Shown: one piece after another, positions 4,277 through 5,624 of the stretch | Layout of the letters: each line of letters starts with the position of its first letter | How positions within the stretch are numbered: position 1 is the stretch's first letter | NCBI GenBank assembly: GCA_011775825.1 | Contig: JAABYK010000270.1 | Span: forward strand, 3,858 to 9,481 | From: Candidatus Zhuqueibacterota bacterium | GTDB lineage: Bacteria; Zhuqueibacterota; Zhuqueibacteria; Oceanimicrobiales; Oceanimicrobiaceae | Direction of reading: 5' to 3' | DNA: 5,624 nt | Notes under the pieces: generated by a model | Databases searched by the model: none | Told to the model about the DNA's origin: nothing | Seen by the model: only the letters and a program-made list of their open reading frames with translations | Translations under genes and position numbers: made by a program

Positions 4277-5624
4277 ATGAAAATAGTTGATTTGTCTATT
4301 CGTCGCCGAGTGACCGTTTCCATGGTCACCCTTGCCATTGTCATTTTCGGATTCGTGGCATTTAACCGTTTGGATGTCACGCTTTTGCCGGATTTGACCT
4401 ATCCGACTTTGACCGTTCGCACCGAATACGCGGGGGCAGCGCCGGTTGAAGTCGAGAATCTAATTTCGAAGCCCATTGAAGAAGCGCTGGGCGTGGTCAA
4501 GAATTTGATCGAGGTGCGGTCTATTTCCCGCTCAGGTCAATCGGATGTGATCTTGGAATTTGAATGGGGCACAAACATGGATTACGCGGGCCTGGAAGTG
4601 CGCGAGAAATTAGACGCGTTAGATTTGCCGCTGGAGGCAGAAAAGCCGCTGGTTCTGCGTTTCGATCCGTCCTTGGAACCCATCGTCACATTGGCGTTCT
4701 ATCGTGAACAGCAAAGTAAACCGGATGCGGACGAAGACATTCTGTTCGCGGGTTACGGCAACGGTTTTGCGAACGACCAACTGCTCGATGAAAGCAATTT
4801 AAAATATCTACGAACTTTAGCTCAAGAGCAGTTGAAAAAAGATCTGGAATCTGTGACCGGCGTGGCCGCCGTCAAAATCAGTGGTGGACTGGAGGAGGAA
4901 ATTCAAATTGAGGTAGACCAGGGCAAATTAGCCCAACTGAATTTGACCGTGCAGGAGGTGGCGGACCGTCTCCGGCGAGAAAACGTCAATCTCGCGGGGG
5001 GCAGCTTAAAAGAAGGCACACACCAGTATCTCGTCCGAACCTTGAACCAATTCAAATCCGTGGATGAGATCCGAAACGTCATCCTCCGAACGCACGAAGG
5101 CTCGAAGATTTATCTGAAGGACGTGGCGAATGTCATCGAAGGGTACAAGGAGAGAAAGGCAGTCACGAGACTCGATGGCATCGAGGCCGTTGAAATTGCC
5201 ATTTACAAAGAAGGGGATGCGAACACGGTTTCAGTGGCGCGGGCCTTGAAAAAGCGTTTGGATCGCGTCAACGAAATCTTGCCCGAAGGCACGGTGTTGA
5301 AAATGGTTTATGATCAGTCAGTTTTTATTGAAAATGCCGTGAACGAAGTGGTGACGGCTGCGGTGTTCGGAGGCGTTTTGGCCTTCTTCGTGCTGTATTT
5401 CTTTTTGAGAGACATTTGGAGCACGTTGATCATCTGTCTGGCCATTCCGGTTTCGGTTATTACGACCTTTAACCTCATGTTTGGAGGGAACATCACCTTG
5501 AACATCATGTCTTTGGGCGGACTGGCACTGGGTGTCGGGATGCTGGTGGACAATTCGGTGGTGGTGCTCGAAAGCATCTTCCGGCATCGCGAGAAAGGCG
5601 CCGGCATCCTTGAAGCAGCGAAAC
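4277..5624 (+). CDS. RND efflux transporter permease (AcrB/HAE-like), N-terminal part, truncated by window edge
   Basis: The frame from ATG 4277 stays open for 449 codons to the right edge, about 40% of a usual pump of about 1,040 residues. It is the inner-membrane, proton-driven part of the tripartite exporter. Visible in order: cytoplasmic start and TM1 (about 12-30), LLPDLTYPTLTVRTEYAGA (36-54, the family's start of the porter domain), EEALGVVKNL, GVAAVKISGG (195-204), YLVRTLNQF (251-259), FIENAVNEV entering TM2 (about 354-376), then TM3 (381-402) and TM4 (407-433). TM4 carries GMLVDNSVVVLES. Asp425 aligns with AcrB Asp407, while the Asp408 position is Asn426, so this is not the AcrB Asp-Asp type. 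A hydrophilic segment at about 143-172 seems longer than in AcrB. There is no strong ribosome binding site before the ATG, only an A/G-rich run; translational help from the upstream adaptor gene is likely. Confidence 0.93.
   Translation, partial: MKIVDLSIRRRVTVSMVTLAIVIFGFVAFNRLDVTLLPDLTYPTLTVRTEYAGAAPVEVENLISKPIEEALGVVKNLIEVRSISRSGQSDVILEFEWGTNMDYAGLEVREKLDALDLPLEAEKPLVLRFDPSLEPIVTLAFYREQQSKPDADEDILFAGYGNGFANDQLLDESNLKYLRTLAQEQLKKDLESVTGVAAVKISGGLEEEIQIEVDQGKLAQLNLTVQEVADRLRRENVNLAGGSLKEGTHQYLVRTLNQFKSVDEIRNVILRTHEGSKIYLKDVANVIEGYKERKAVTRLDGIEAVEIAIYKEGDANTVSVARALKKRLDRVNEILPEGTVLKMVYDQSVFIENAVNEVVTAAVFGGVLAFFVLYFFLRDIWSTLIICLAIPVSVITTFNLMFGGNITLNIMSLGGLALGVGMLVDNSVVVLESIFRHREKGAGILEAAK

Noticed and set aside
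5314..5607. Two overlapping leftward open frames inside the RND pump region
   Set aside because: Both lie opposite a pump frame with clear RND motifs and transmembrane segments; the translations are low-complexity mirror products.

Overview
The window is about 5.6 kb of bacterial DNA with every recognisable gene on the + strand. RND efflux genes together with a signal-bearing membrane-fusion adaptor point to a Gram-negative-type (two-membrane) bacterium. Shine-Dalgarno sites (GGAGG type) and sigma70-like promoters with 17-base spacers are clearly visible. I cannot place the organism firmly; the mix of A/T-rich intergenic DNA and moderate-GC genes would fit an environmental lineage, but this is a weak inference.

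Layout. (1) Positions 2-787: 3' part of a DASS/SLC13-type anion:Na+ symporter that enters from the left edge. It is followed after 10 bases by a universal stress protein gene (798-1265), very probably in the same operon. (2) A free-standing thiol peroxidase gene, tpx (1359-1880), has its own promoter (1274-1302), a strong ribosome binding site and a perfect 12-bp-stem intrinsic terminator (1911-1940). (3) Positions 1941-2138 are non-coding and carry a 55-base two-hairpin inverted-repeat element (1996-2050). (4) A membrane-anchored alpha/beta hydrolase lies at 2139-2987. (5) After a non-coding stretch (2988-3105, nothing recognised), a near-consensus promoter (3106-3134) drives an RND efflux operon. 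It consists of the periplasmic adaptor (3163-4224) and the inner-membrane RND pump (4277 to the right edge, truncated after 449 codons). An outer-membrane TolC-like partner is not in the window.

Functionally this is mostly a stress and envelope neighbourhood: anion uptake with a cytosolic Usp partner, peroxide detoxification, an esterase-like hydrolase and a drug or solute exporter. No novel multi-gene system is evident. The points most worth checking are the two-hairpin element, whose halves differ by compensatory base-pair changes; a Tpx whose usual resolving cysteine is serine; a Usp that has lost two of the three glycines of the ATP-binding signature; and an RND pump with Asp-Asn in place of the AcrB-type Asp-Asp pair.
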